From positions 1 to 25,618 of the IMG/VR virus record IMGVR_UViG_3300048924_000110: a stretch of DNA of 25,618 bases; one strand, written 5' to 3'. The stretch comes from a virus. The position numbers and the translations under genes are program-made. Every line of letters starts with the position of its first letter. Within the stretch, counting starts at the first letter, position 1. Below are positions 1 through 6,685 of the stretch, piece after piece. The notes under the pieces are model-generated. The model ran no database searches. It was not told the origin of the DNA and saw nothing but the letters and a program-made list of their open reading frames with translations.

Positions 1-9
1 GAATAGAAC

Positions 10-186
10 ATGAGCAATGAAATCAAATGTGCTTCCTGTCGTTACCTCTGGCGACTATTACCTGAACCAACTTCACCATATGGGGAATGCGCCTGTGTCG
101 TTAGGAAACAAGACTTGTATGGTGTCAAAGCAGAGGATGTTGAGGATTGCAAAGATTATAGCCCGGAAGGGCAAGGAGAGGAATAA
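10..186 (+). CDS. small cysteine-rich phage protein
   Basis: A 58-residue protein starting MSNEIKCASC. It has a CxxC pair at residues 7-10, a CxC pair at 27-29 and another Cys near 48, so it looks like a small zinc-binding or zinc-ribbon-like protein. The reading frame at position 17 overlaps it on the same strand but lacks the Cys spacing and any sensible start. The stop lies 5 bases before the next gene, whose ribosome binding site (AAGGAG, 174-179) lies inside this gene, so the two look co-transcribed. The function is not recognised. The Cys pattern is seen directly; metal binding is inferred. Confidence 0.5.
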   Translation: MSNEIKCASCRYLWRLLPEPTSPYGECACVVRKQDLYGVKAEDVEDCKDYSPEGQGEE

Positions 187-191
187 GGGAT

Positions 192-410
192 ATGGAATTA
201 AATCAAGAGTTACAAGAGAAAACCTTGGAATCATGTGCGGAATACTTTGAAGCTTATGCCAAAACGTATGGTAAAACCGGGTTTGTATATCTAAAAAACG
301 ATGAAACAGGACAATTAATGATTTACACTCGCGGAGAATACACAGACAAACTACTTGGTTTCCTTAGAACACTTGATCCAAACATGAAAGAAAGAAAAGT
401 GGAGGTCTAA
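192..410 (+). CDS. hypothetical phage protein, 72 aa
   Basis: A 72-residue acidic protein (MELNQELQEKTLES...) with no membrane segment. The N-terminal half looks helical. The second half, about residues 30-70, alternates charged and hydrophobic residues and could form a small alpha/beta fold. An AAGGAG-type ribosome binding site precedes the ATG. It lies between two other small genes in a compact run, with the next ATG 4 bases after its stop. No family is recognised; its place before a RusA resolvase fits a middle-gene accessory protein. Confidence 0.6.
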   Translation: MELNQELQEKTLESCAEYFEAYAKTYGKTGFVYLKNDETGQLMIYTRGEYTDKLLGFLRTLDPNMKERKVEV

Positions 411-413
411 ACC

Positions 414-701
414 ATGGATAAGAAGATACAAGAGATACGGGAAGATGTGCAGCAGGCTAAAAACGAAGCAAAGAAATATATTCAGTTTCCAGTTGCTGAG
501 GTATCCTACCTCCTACAACAGATAGAGATTAAGGATAAGGCACTGGAAAATGCGAGAGATGATGTTACTTATCTTGCGGGAGAGTATCCAACAGAAATGT
601 GGACAGAGAGTGAGATAGACAGATGGCGCGGGATTAGCGAGTCTGCAATAGATAATATAAATATGGCATTAGCAGCTTTGAAAGGAGAGGATACCCCATG
701 A
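414..701 (+). CDS. hypothetical helical phage protein, 95 aa
   Basis: A 95-residue, mostly helical, charged protein (MDKKIQEIREDVQQAKNEAK...). Residues 1-50 have a heptad-like pattern suggesting a short coiled coil. The start follows GGAGG at the end of the preceding gene, with 4 bases between the two genes. Its stop overlaps the next start (ATGA at 698-701), which is the usual sign of translational coupling. No family is recognised. Confidence 0.6.
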   Translation: MDKKIQEIREDVQQAKNEAKKYIQFPVAEVSYLLQQIEIKDKALENARDDVTYLAGEYPTEMWTESEIDRWRGISESAIDNINMALAALKGEDTP

Positions 702-808
702 ATCCAATAGACCCCTATGACCTAATGGACAAAGACTGGGACGAATTCATACGTAGAGGAATGGCAGAGTTAGAGTGGGAGAAAGCACAGGAGGATGAGG
801 CAGCATGA
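698..808 (+). CDS. very small acidic protein, 36 aa
   Basis: A 36-residue reading frame starting MNPIDPYDLMDKDWDEF and ending in a Glu/Ala-rich tail. Two features support it: ATGA overlaps with the genes on both sides (698-701 and 805-808), and AAAGGAGAGG at 681-690 as a ribosome binding site. It is strongly acidic and has no membrane segment. The function is unknown. Its size means automated callers would usually skip it. Confidence 0.5.
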   Translation: MNPIDPYDLMDKDWDEFIRRGMAELEWEKAQEDEAA

Positions 809-1068
809 TGAAAAAGCATTATCGCACAGGTGGATCTATACGGGAGCAGGCACAACCAGTTAAAAGCCAGAAGCTACCACAGACCGCAGATAAGCTCATA
901 GCAAGCCTGTATGAACCACTTGCACCTGAGATTAGCAAATATATTAGCCAGCAAGCAAAGGCAGGCGTACGGCGCTCAGAGATCGCTAAAAATGTCGGTA
1001 TATCAAAAGCGAGAGTGGCACATGAATTAGACAGGCTAAACAGAGAAAACAAGGGAGGAGTAGCATGA
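805..1068 (+). CDS. small helix-turn-helix protein
   Basis: An 87-residue basic protein. Residues about 52-82 (AGVRRSEIAKNVGISKARV and following) form a clear helix-turn-helix of the resolvase/sigma type, with a basic N-terminal tail of about 25 residues. It probably binds DNA as a small regulator. It overlaps its neighbours on both sides by 4 bases, so it belongs to the same coupled operon as the RusA resolvase gene. The HTH is seen by eye; the target is unknown. The first two codons are both ATG, so the start could be 805 or 808. Confidence 0.65.
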   Translation: MMKKHYRTGGSIREQAQPVKSQKLPQTADKLIASLYEPLAPEISKYISQQAKAGVRRSEIAKNVGISKARVAHELDRLNRENKGGVA

Positions 1069-1472
1069 TAACGTTTGAGGTAGATATTACGCCAATGGGT
1101 GCAGTTCGTATGACGCAACGGAGCAAGTGGAAAAACCCGTCAGCACAGAATTACCTCACCTACAAAACTAAGATTGGTTACTTGGCGAGAAAGAAGTTTG
1201 ATAACCCATTATCAGGACCTGTAGGAACAGAGATCGGATTCTATTATCCGGTACCACAAAGCTGGAGCAAGAAGAAAAGAGAGGAGGCACTGAAAGGAAA
1301 AATATTTCCTATAGTCAAGCCTGATATTGATAATTGCGTGAAGGGGATATTCGATGCTTTGAACAAAATAGCCTGGAAAGATGATAACCGAGTTGTTGCC
1401 CTTATCACACGTAAGTATTATTCCGAACGACCACGAATCGTTATCAAAGTATGGGAGGTAGAGGCAGCATGA
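1065..1472 (+). CDS. rusA: RusA-family Holliday junction resolvase
   Basis: A 135-residue protein of the usual RusA size. RusA enzymes are dimeric, Mg-dependent endonucleases that cut Holliday junctions; in phages they resolve recombination intermediates and branched DNA before packaging. The signature is visible: KPDIDN at residues 85-90, then VKGIFDALN at 92-100, then WKDDNRV at 104-110. The acidic residues D87, D89 and D106/D107 match in order and rough spacing the three catalytic Asp residues of E. coli RusA. The start is an ATG within an ATGA overlap with the HTH gene, after AGGGAGGAG. The family assignment is firm. Confidence 0.93.
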   Translation: MITFEVDITPMGAVRMTQRSKWKNPSAQNYLTYKTKIGYLARKKFDNPLSGPVGTEIGFYYPVPQSWSKKKREEALKGKIFPIVKPDIDNCVKGIFDALNKIAWKDDNRVVALITRKYYSERPRIVIKVWEVEAA

Positions 1473-1666
1473 TAGCATGTTGGATCAACCACAAAGACGG
1501 ATATACCCTTATGGACGATTCAGGGAGGCGTGTAGGCGTGATAAAGGTAATGGACAACCGAATACTAGGGCGAAAGTTAAAAGGTCTCTACGAGCCTGCT
1601 ACGTGGTTTAAAATGGATGGTCATAGATTCATAGGCAAACCACCGGACAAACAAATAGGAGCCTAA
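1469..1666 (+). CDS. hypothetical protein, 65 aa
   Basis: A 65-residue basic protein (MIACWINHKDGYTLMDDSGRR...). Its pattern of short strands and turns suggests a small beta-barrel fold. The start at 1469 overlaps the rusA stop as ATGA and is preceded by GGGAGG at 1454-1459; an in-frame ATG at 1451 lies inside rusA and is less likely. No family is recognised. It continues the coupled middle-gene operon. Confidence 0.6.
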   Translation: MIACWINHKDGYTLMDDSGRRVGVIKVMDNRILGRKLKGLYEPATWFKMDGHRFIGKPPDKQIGA

Positions 1667-1668
1667 CG

Positions 1669-1737
1669 ATGGATTTAATAGCAGCGTTATTGATATACGC
1701 AATTGTAATGGTTGCCATTCGCAAATATTTAAGATAG
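1669..1737 (+). CDS. putative single-pass membrane peptide, 22 aa
   Basis: A 22-residue reading frame whose first 17 residues (MDLIAALLIYAIVMVAI) are almost all hydrophobic, followed by a basic RKYLR tail. It looks like a single membrane helix with a positive cytoplasmic end. The ribosome binding site AGGAG (1657-1661) sits at good spacing, and the preceding stop is 2 bases upstream. The composition is seen directly; whether the peptide is made is inferred. It is the last gene before the promoter region at 1771-1813. Confidence 0.35.
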   Translation: MDLIAALLIYAIVMVAIRKYLR

Positions 1738-1770
1738 TCAAGTAGCAAACACATACGAAATGTTGTGCAA

Positions 1771-1800
1771 TAGTGCGAAAAATGTACTATTAAGGCACTA
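1771..1800. promoter_or_regulatory. inverted repeat, candidate operator
   Basis: TAGTGC at 1771-1776 and GCACTA at 1795-1800 are perfect reverse complements, 18 bases apart. The right arm ends 5 bases before the extended -10 element, so a protein bound here would cover the -35 region. No candidate binder is identified; the HTH protein at 805-1068 is one possibility. Confidence 0.4.
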
Positions 1801-1813
1801 CATATGGTATAAT
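1785..1813 (+). promoter_or_regulatory. extended -10 promoter
   Basis: TATAAT at 1808-1813 is preceded directly by TGG (1805-1807), a TGn extended -10 element. The best -35 at 17-bp spacing is weak (TACTAT, 1785-1790). This suggests an extended -10 promoter driving the coiled-coil gene at 1857 and the late regulator downstream. It sits in the only clear gap of this region (1738-1856). Confidence 0.65.
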
Positions 1814-1856
1814 CATAGTATAGAGATGAAAATAATCGGATACGAGGTGTGTACAA

Positions 1857-2813
1857 GTGGACAAACAACAACAGTTGGATAATTTGCAGTATGAATTACG
1901 GACGGAACAGCAAAAACTCGCAGCAGCAGACCAAAACAAGGTGGCAGTGCTTACTCAACAAATAGCGGATCTTGAACAGGAGATTGAGCAAGAGGCGCGA
2001 CTTGCTGAATATAGTCAGCGAGAGGAAGAAGCGCATGCTGAAATTGCTTATATACTGGACGGGCTTGAAGTAGACGGTATGAAAATGCGTCAGCTATGCA
2101 GTAACGAAGGAGCTTACCAGGTTCTAAGAATTGCAGTGCAAGAAATGATGTCTGATCGTGATAGAAAATATCTTGAGGAACTCAAACGCACACAAGAAGA
2201 AGCGGCAGCCGTTAAGAAAGAGCGCGATGACCTTCAAAAGCAATATGATGACCTTTATGAGCAAACAGACAGTCTTAAAAAGGATTTGCAAGCAGCTCAA
2301 GAGGAGATTACAGACCTTGGACAGAAACGCGATGCGGCTGCTCAAGAAATTACAAGACTTAACAGTCGCATTGACGACTTAAGAGCTGAGGCAGCTGTAG
2401 GTGCATCTGCTGCGATTAAGGTAATCAACAGTAATACATCTGGTGCACTCGCTGAAGCTGTTAAAGCTTATAAAGATGCCTTGCCAGCCATTTACGATGT
2501 GGAGCAAGTAGACAATAAGGGATCATTGTTTAAAGCTAAGTTGGCAGAAACGGAAGAAGAAATTACTTTTGGGTGGTTAGACAAAGGTCAGTACCGGGAG
2601 GTAACGGCCCAAGAGGCCGAGCAGTTTCGAAGAGCAGCCGAAGAACAAAAACGTGCTAATGAGAATCTGGCACAATCTGGCGGTGTGGAAAAGGCAGACG
2701 TCGTAGAACTGCCTACGCAGTTTCAAACGCAAGAGGATGCAGACGGACTGGCTCAAGGGGACGCTGGTGAGCAAGTGGCAGCAATGGTATTTGGTAAAGG
2801 AGAGGTGGCCTAA
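1857..2813 (+). CDS. coiled-coil phage protein, 318 aa
   Basis: A 318-residue protein with a GTG start after GAGGTG (1845-1850). Residues about 1-55 and 105-190 are long charged heptad stretches rich in Glu, Gln, Lys and Ala, so most of it is predicted coiled coil. A small globular part follows at about 190-245 (GALAEAVKAYKDALPAIYD...). The tail from about 265 is Gln/Glu/Gly-rich and looks disordered. No signal peptide or membrane helix is seen. It is the first gene after the promoter at 1785-1813, and its stop lies inside a terminator-like hairpin. The function is unknown; an oligomeric scaffold or accessory protein is possible. Coiled-coil proteins are easily mis-assigned by similarity. Confidence 0.7.
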   Translation: MDKQQQLDNLQYELRTEQQKLAAADQNKVAVLTQQIADLEQEIEQEARLAEYSQREEEAHAEIAYILDGLEVDGMKMRQLCSNEGAYQVLRIAVQEMMSDRDRKYLEELKRTQEEAAAVKKERDDLQKQYDDLYEQTDSLKKDLQAAQEEITDLGQKRDAAAQEITRLNSRIDDLRAEAAVGASAAIKVINSNTSGALAEAVKAYKDALPAIYDVEQVDNKGSLFKAKLAETEEEITFGWLDKGQYREVTAQEAEQFRRAAEEQKRANENLAQSGGVEKADVVELPTQFQTQEDADGLAQGDAGEQVAAMVFGKGEVA

Positions 2814-2826
2814 CGGCTGCCTTTTC
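2803..2826 (+). terminator. terminator-like hairpin over a stop codon
   Basis: An 8-bp stem with two G-T pairs (AGGTGGCC 2803-2810, GGCTGCCT 2815-2822) and the loop TAAC, followed by TTTCT. The loop carries the stop codon of the 318-aa gene. It resembles a moderate intrinsic terminator and also covers the ribosome-binding region for the next frame. Confidence 0.5.
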
Positions 2827-2831
2827 TCTCA

Positions 2832-3089
2832 ATGCAACGTGATAAAAGCGTGATGCAGCATTATCGGCTTAATCATCCGGGTATAGAGCATCCATATGCG
2901 ATAATGATTGACTTAAAGGACGAAGAAGCTACAGGTTCATTGCTGGTCTACTTCGACTTCGATAGACAAGGTTGGAGTATTGGACGTTGGACAAAGCCAT
3001 CATTCCACTTATACGAGGAATACAAATTACATGAAGGGTACAGGGAAGTTGCTTTTGTGCCATTAGTAGAGTTGAAGGAGGGAAAGTGA
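2832..3089 (+). CDS. hypothetical protein, 85 aa
   Basis: An 85-residue protein with a beta-rich look (HPYAIMIDLKDEEATG..., then LLVYFDFDRQGWSIGRW). It is in the same frame as the 318-aa gene upstream, separated by the TAA and six sense codons. The ATG at 2832 has no nearby ribosome binding site; the strong AAAGGAGAGGTGG at 2796-2808 is about 23 bases away but only 8 bases from a CTG at 2817. The start is therefore uncertain (2817, 2832 or the ATG at 2853). The stop overlaps the next gene's start by one base. No family is recognised. Confidence 0.5.
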   Translation: MQRDKSVMQHYRLNHPGIEHPYAIMIDLKDEEATGSLLVYFDFDRQGWSIGRWTKPSFHLYEEYKLHEGYREVAFVPLVELKEGK

Positions 3090-3529
3090 TGGACAAGGAT
3101 AGAGTAACTGAGTTGTTGAAAGACTTTAGATCATATGAATATGCAGAGAGAATGTGTGGACTATCTTCTAGCCATGGTGAGTTGGTACCAAACACAGTCA
3201 ATTTATCGACTAATCGCTTGATTAGGCATAGTTCATTGGATGGGCTGAGGTATGCACGTATTGTAAGCATGGTTAAAGGAGCAGTCAGCGAAGTTCTGAG
3301 TGACGATCAGCAAATGGTCATTAGGAAAAAGTATTTGGACAGAAACACATTAACATTGCACGAGATAGCGACAAAGATGCATAAAGACCCCAGTACTATT
3401 TCACGCCTGCATACCGAATCTATACGTAAATTATCTATTGCACTTGAACCGTTGAGTGAGGATGAAATGGAGATTACGAACTTTGATCATATGTTTGATC
3501 CAACGTGGATATTCAGGGAGCCTGCATGA
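3089..3529 (+). CDS. ArpU/sigma-region-4-like late transcription regulator
   Basis: A 146-residue protein. Residues about 70-118 (LSDDQQMVIRKKYLD, then LTLHEIATKMHKDPSTISRLH) form a sigma-70 region-4-like helix-turn-helix. This is the layout of the ArpU family of phage late regulators (packaging/lysis), in which a variable N-terminal half precedes a C-terminal HTH. Such genes sit just before terS, as here. The ATG at 3089 is chosen over the GTG at 3086 because AAGGAGGG (3075-3082) is 6 bases from it. It probably switches on the packaging, structural and lysis genes that follow. The HTH is seen; the ArpU label comes from fold, size and position. Confidence 0.75.
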   Translation: MDKDRVTELLKDFRSYEYAERMCGLSSSHGELVPNTVNLSTNRLIRHSSLDGLRYARIVSMVKGAVSEVLSDDQQMVIRKKYLDRNTLTLHEIATKMHKDPSTISRLHTESIRKLSIALEPLSEDEMEITNFDHMFDPTWIFREPA

Positions 3530-3532
3530 TTT

Positions 3533-3587
3533 ACGCATTTTTTTGCACGCAAAACCATGTGAGAACCTGCTAAGATAGTAGTATAGG
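3533..3587 (+). promoter_or_regulatory. candidate activator-dependent late promoter
   Basis: A perfect palindrome, TTTTGC-AC-GCAAAA (3541-3554), lies 11 bases after the late regulator stop, with ACGCA repeated at 3533-3537 and 3547-3551. A weak -10-like TATAGG lies at 3582-3587, and there is no good -35 at 17-bp spacing. The palindrome centre would be about 46 bases before a start near 3594, a typical activator position. The palindrome is seen; its use by the adjacent regulator is inferred. Confidence 0.4.
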
Positions 3588-3600
3588 AAATATGCGATGG

Positions 3601-3684
3601 GCAACGGTAGCTAAATGCGCAGTCGCTGTCCACGCTGTTTCTTCAAATGATATCTGTACAGAGAGGGTAACGGATAACCGTTGC
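3601..3684 (+). promoter_or_regulatory. leader with alternative pairings (attenuator candidate)
   Basis: GCAACGGT at 3601-3608 is complementary to ACCGTTGC at 3677-3684. The latter is also the 3' arm of the terminator stem at 3662-3689. The two pairings exclude each other, as in an antiterminator/terminator switch before the 118-aa gene at 3718. The pairings are read by eye and no energy has been computed. Confidence 0.35.
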
Positions 3685-3692
3685 TCTTTTTG
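3662..3692 (+). terminator. intrinsic terminator in the leader
   Basis: The core stem AACGG-ATAA-CCGTT is extended by seven further pairs, three of them with G-T (arms 3662-3673 and 3678-3689), and ends in a T run (3687-3691). It lies 26 bases before the ATG of the Acb2/Tad1-like gene. Confidence 0.65.
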
Positions 3693-3717
3693 TTTTATAA
3701 CAATGAGGAGGATGAAA

Positions 3718-4074
3718 ATGGAACTAGTAAAACTAACAAGTGGATTGCTTACTGAAAAATATACTACTGTGCATCATGAAAAGGATTATAAATTCAATGC
3801 ACCGCACTATTTTGAGGTTCATGACCACGACAGTAATGTTCTGGGGATTGTTCACTTCCAAGAAGGGCCGATCAAAGAAGCTGGAGTAAATGGAGTAAAC
3901 AACGAAGATTTAATTGCTATGGTCATTGCTCGTCTGGAAAGATTCCAAATCAGTGAGTTCAGTAGCCGGGATAATGCAGTTGCAATCACAAAGCTGGAAG
4001 AAGCACTTCTCTGGCTTCGGAAACGGACTATGGACCGTGAAGCTCGTGGGGTAGAAGGGACACATACAGTATAG
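3718..4074 (+). CDS. probable Acb2/Tad1-family anti-defence protein
   Basis: A 118-residue protein. The N-terminal part, about 25-55, is a small beta domain (YFEVHDHDSNVLGIVHFQEG). Residues 62-106 form a helical hairpin (NEDLIAMVIARLERFQ, then NAVAITKLEEALLWLRKRT), followed by the terminal motif REARGVEGTH (108-116). I recognise this as the common phage family annotated as Acb2/Tad1 domain proteins. The characterised members are oligomeric sponges that bind cyclic nucleotide or gcADPR signals and so block CBASS and Thoeris. The hairpin and motif are seen; sponge activity of this longer version is inferred. The start at 3718 follows AGGAGG (3706-3711); the frame extends upstream to 3592, but that part covers the terminator and is unlikely coding. 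Confidence 0.7.
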   Translation: MELVKLTSGLLTEKYTTVHHEKDYKFNAPHYFEVHDHDSNVLGIVHFQEGPIKEAGVNGVNNEDLIAMVIARLERFQISEFSSRDNAVAITKLEEALLWLRKRTMDREARGVEGTHTV

Positions 4075-4100
4075 AGCGCCTACGGGCGCTTTTGTTTTTT
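4075..4100 (+). terminator. intrinsic terminator
   Basis: AGCGCC-TACG-GGCGCT (4075-4090) followed by TTTGTTTTTT. A strong, compact hairpin directly after the Acb2/Tad1-like stop. It isolates that gene from the packaging genes unless antitermination or another promoter operates. Confidence 0.85.
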
Positions 4101-4179
4101 GCCGCAGGCCATCGAGACGACCGAAATACTTAGCGAAGCGGAGGCCGTATAGAGGGTTTTCCTATAAGGAGGGATACAG

Positions 4180-4365
4180 TTGGCATACAGCGGAGAAGAA
4201 CTTGTTATGAAGGAAATGGATGATAAAACATGGTTAAATACTGTAGCAGATGAACTGGATAGAACCACTAGAAATTTTACAGCTGGCTTAAACGTTATAA
4301 AAGTGAAAGACGAGGTAGCTGTATCCATTGCGAACAGGTTGAGAGAAATTGCAGCCAAACTATAA
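4180..4365 (+). CDS. hypothetical protein, 61 aa, TTG start
   Basis: A 61-residue protein with a TTG start exactly 6 bases after AAGGAGGG (4166-4173), which makes the unusual start convincing; the next in-frame ATG (4207) has no such site. It is helical and charged (MAYSGEELVMKEMDDKTW...), with no membrane helix. It sits alone between the terminator at 4075-4100 and terS. No family is recognised. Confidence 0.6.
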   Translation: MAYSGEELVMKEMDDKTWLNTVADELDRTTRNFTAGLNVIKVKDEVAVSIANRLREIAAKL

Positions 4366-4438
4366 GCAACCCGTAATCTAAACCCGAAACACCGAGGGGT
4401 GACGGTAAAGTAAGGTACACGGGAGAGAGGAGGTACAC

Positions 4439-4882
4439 ATGGCAGGACGTCCGAGTAAATACGAATCACATGTACAACCTAAACTGCTATTGATTGAAGC
4501 ATGGTCAAGAGATGGGCTGACACATGAACAGATAGCTAACAACTTGGATGTTGGTGTATCGACATTTTCGGAATACAAGAATCTATATCCAGAATTAACG
4601 GAGGCCCTAAAAAACGGGCGAGAGGTTATCGACGTCATGGTCGAGAATGCATTACTCAAGGCTGCTCTTGGATATGAATACAGGGACGAGGAACTAAATA
4701 AGGCCACGGGAGAACCGATTGAGATCAGGAAAACTGCTCATCCAAATACAACAGCGTTAATATTCTGGTTGAAAAACCGTAAGCCGAAGGAATGGAGAGA
4801 TAAACAAGAAATAGGTTTGGAAGGAGAGCTGAACATAAAAGTATCACTGCCGAAGGGACTTGGTTCCGATGCCGACGATTAA
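4439..4882 (+). CDS. terS: terminase small subunit
   Basis: A 147-residue protein of typical TerS size. Residues 1-60 (AGRPSKYE..., then DGLTHEQIANNLDVGVSTFSEYK) are an AT-hook-like start plus a helix-turn-helix of the kind that binds the packaging site. The middle, about 68-85, is helical, as in the TerS oligomerisation region, and the C-terminal part would contact TerL. The ATG follows GAGGAGG at good spacing. It overlaps terL by 14 bases, the usual arrangement. The role is to recognise concatemeric DNA and regulate the TerL motor. Confidence 0.88.
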   Translation: MAGRPSKYESHVQPKLLLIEAWSRDGLTHEQIANNLDVGVSTFSEYKNLYPELTEALKNGREVIDVMVENALLKAALGYEYRDEELNKATGEPIEIRKTAHPNTTALIFWLKNRKPKEWRDKQEIGLEGELNIKVSLPKGLGSDADD

Positions 4883-6350
4883 CATCGATTTAACCGAGTT
4901 GCCGAACCTGACGAACGACACGTTCTATCCGCTCTACGGCAACAAGGATAGATACTTGGTATTGATGGGCGGCGGCGGTTCGGGTAAGTCGGTGTTTACG
5001 GCTCAGAAAATCATCCTGCGGCTGCTGACTGAACAAAAGCATCGTATCCTTGTATTGCGTAAGGTAGCGAAGACGTTGCGTGAATCGGTGTTCATGGAGC
5101 TTAAGAACGCTATATACCGATGGGGAATGGAAAAGCTGTTTAAGATCCCTAAGGGAACCAGCTCAGAACTTCATATCAGTTGCATCAACGGCAATGAAAT
5201 ATTGTTTGCTGGTCTGGATGACGTTGAGAAGCTTAAGTCTATTTCAGGCGTAACTAGCGTTTGGATGGAAGAAGCAAGCGAATGCACACCTGAGGACTTT
5301 AGGCAGCTTGATATACGGCTACGCGGACGTACAGTTAACTACAAGCAAATGATGATTACGTTTAACCCGATTGATATCAACCACTGGCTTAAGAGGGAAT
5401 TCTTCGATAACCCTAAGCCGAACGCTACAACCATACACAGCACATACAAGAACAATAAGTTCCTGGATGATGATGCTATTAGGGTATTGGAGGCGTTCAA
5501 AGAGACTGACCCCTATTTCTATCAGGTGTATGCACTTGGTGAATGGGGAGTGCTTGGTAAAACCATATTCAACGCTCAGAAAGTCAGCGAGCGTATATCA
5601 TACCTTCGTGTCCATGATCCCGTGGTACAACGAGGGTATTTTGTTTACCAGAAGGATATAGCGGATAAGATCATTGACGACACAATTAAGTGGATTAATG
5701 ATGACAGCGGGTATATCAAGGTGTTTGAACAACCACAGTCGTATACACCTTATGTTCTTGGTGGTGACACGGCTGGTGATGGATCAGACAACTTTATAGG
5801 ACAGGTGATTAACAATATCACAGGTAATCAGGCCGCTGTATACAAGAATCAATTTGACGAGGACTTATACGCTGAACAGATGTATTGCCTTGGTCGTCGC
5901 TATAATGACGCGCTGATTAGCATAGAAACTAATTTCAGCAGTCATCCAGGTAAGGTACTTACACGGTTAGGATATCGTAATCAGTACATTAGAGAGCGTG
6001 AGGATACGTTTACTGGGTCCATAACGAAGGCATACGGCTTTAAGACGGATAGGTTAACTCGTCCCTCTGCTATTGCTGATCTGGTTAAGATTGTGCGTGA
6101 AGAAGTACATCTGATAAACGATATTGACACTTTAAACGAAATGCTGACGTTTGTACGTAACGAGAAGGGCAAGCCAGTGGCGCAGGAAGGCGCACACGAT
6201 GACTTGGTTATGGCGCTGGCTATTGCTTACTACAGCCGTGGGCAACAGGACGATAAAGCGTTTGAAAGAATGGTAGAGGAAAAACCAACGCCATTCCCGT
6301 TCCGATCAGACGATGAAATGAATACATCCGATAGTTACTTAGCATGGTAG
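4869..6350 (+). CDS. terL: terminase large subunit
   Basis: About 493 residues. TerL is the ATP-driven packaging motor plus the nuclease that cuts concatemers at the portal. Walker A is GGGGSGKS at residues 34-41. Walker B with the catalytic acid is SVWMEEASE at about 130-138, and the motif III-like MITFNP follows. The C-terminal RNase H-like nuclease shows GGDTAGDGSDN with D300, SIETNFSSH further on, and HDDLVMALA with D444/D445. The frame also allows a TTG start at 4860, but the ATG at 4869 is at more usual spacing from AAGGGA. The order terS-terL-portal is standard. The gene is intact. Confidence 0.96.
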   Translation: MPTINIDLTELPNLTNDTFYPLYGNKDRYLVLMGGGGSGKSVFTAQKIILRLLTEQKHRILVLRKVAKTLRESVFMELKNAIYRWGMEKLFKIPKGTSSELHISCINGNEILFAGLDDVEKLKSISGVTSVWMEEASECTPEDFRQLDIRLRGRTVNYKQMMITFNPIDINHWLKREFFDNPKPNATTIHSTYKNNKFLDDDAIRVLEAFKETDPYFYQVYALGEWGVLGKTIFNAQKVSERISYLRVHDPVVQRGYFVYQKDIADKIIDDTIKWINDDSGYIKVFEQPQSYTPYVLGGDTAGDGSDNFIGQVINNITGNQAAVYKNQFDEDLYAEQMYCLGRRYNDALISIETNFSSHPGKVLTRLGYRNQYIREREDTFTGSITKAYGFKTDRLTRPSAIADLVKIVREEVHLINDIDTLNEMLTFVRNEKGKPVAQEGAHDDLVMALAIAYYSRGQQDDKAFERMVEEKPTPFPFRSDDEMNTSDSYLAW

Positions 6351-6385
6351 ACAATGTTAATATAAGGAAAAGGAGTGGTGAGTAA

Positions 6386-6655
6386 ATGTTGAAAACTTAC
6401 GGTAATTACGTTGTAGTGGATGGCGAATTGGGTATTGTTGATGAAAAGGTCATTGAAGAAGCGAAAGAGTTACTTTTGGAACACGCTGAAGAATCCATGC
6501 TAGAAACAGGTGTTGAAATAGACAAAGATCGTGTGGAATGGGTGATTAGGCAAGCTTATAAAAGCTCTTTCGGACCAGTGCCTGAGAAACTGACAGAAGA
6601 TTCTGAACCGGTTATAACTATAGGTTGGAAATATATTGTGAACGAAACCGAGTAA
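6386..6655 (+). CDS. hypothetical acidic protein, 89 aa
   Basis: An 89-residue protein, strongly acidic (MLKTYGNYVVVDGELGIVDE..., then EEAKELLLEHAEESM). A short beta start is followed by a helical middle and a beta-like end. The ATG follows AAAAGGAGTGG. It lies between terL and a terminator, a place where phages often carry small accessory genes. No family is recognised. Confidence 0.6.
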   Translation: MLKTYGNYVVVDGELGIVDEKVIEEAKELLLEHAEESMLETGVEIDKDRVEWVIRQAYKSSFGPVPEKLTEDSEPVITIGWKYIVNETE

Positions 6656-6685
6656 ATCTCAAACAACCACACATATTGAATTTAG

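Noticed and set aside
3592-3717. upstream extension of the Acb2/Tad1-like protein to an ATG at 3592
   Set aside because: The extension covers the leader and the terminator, has no ribosome binding site, and the ATG at 3718 has a strong one.
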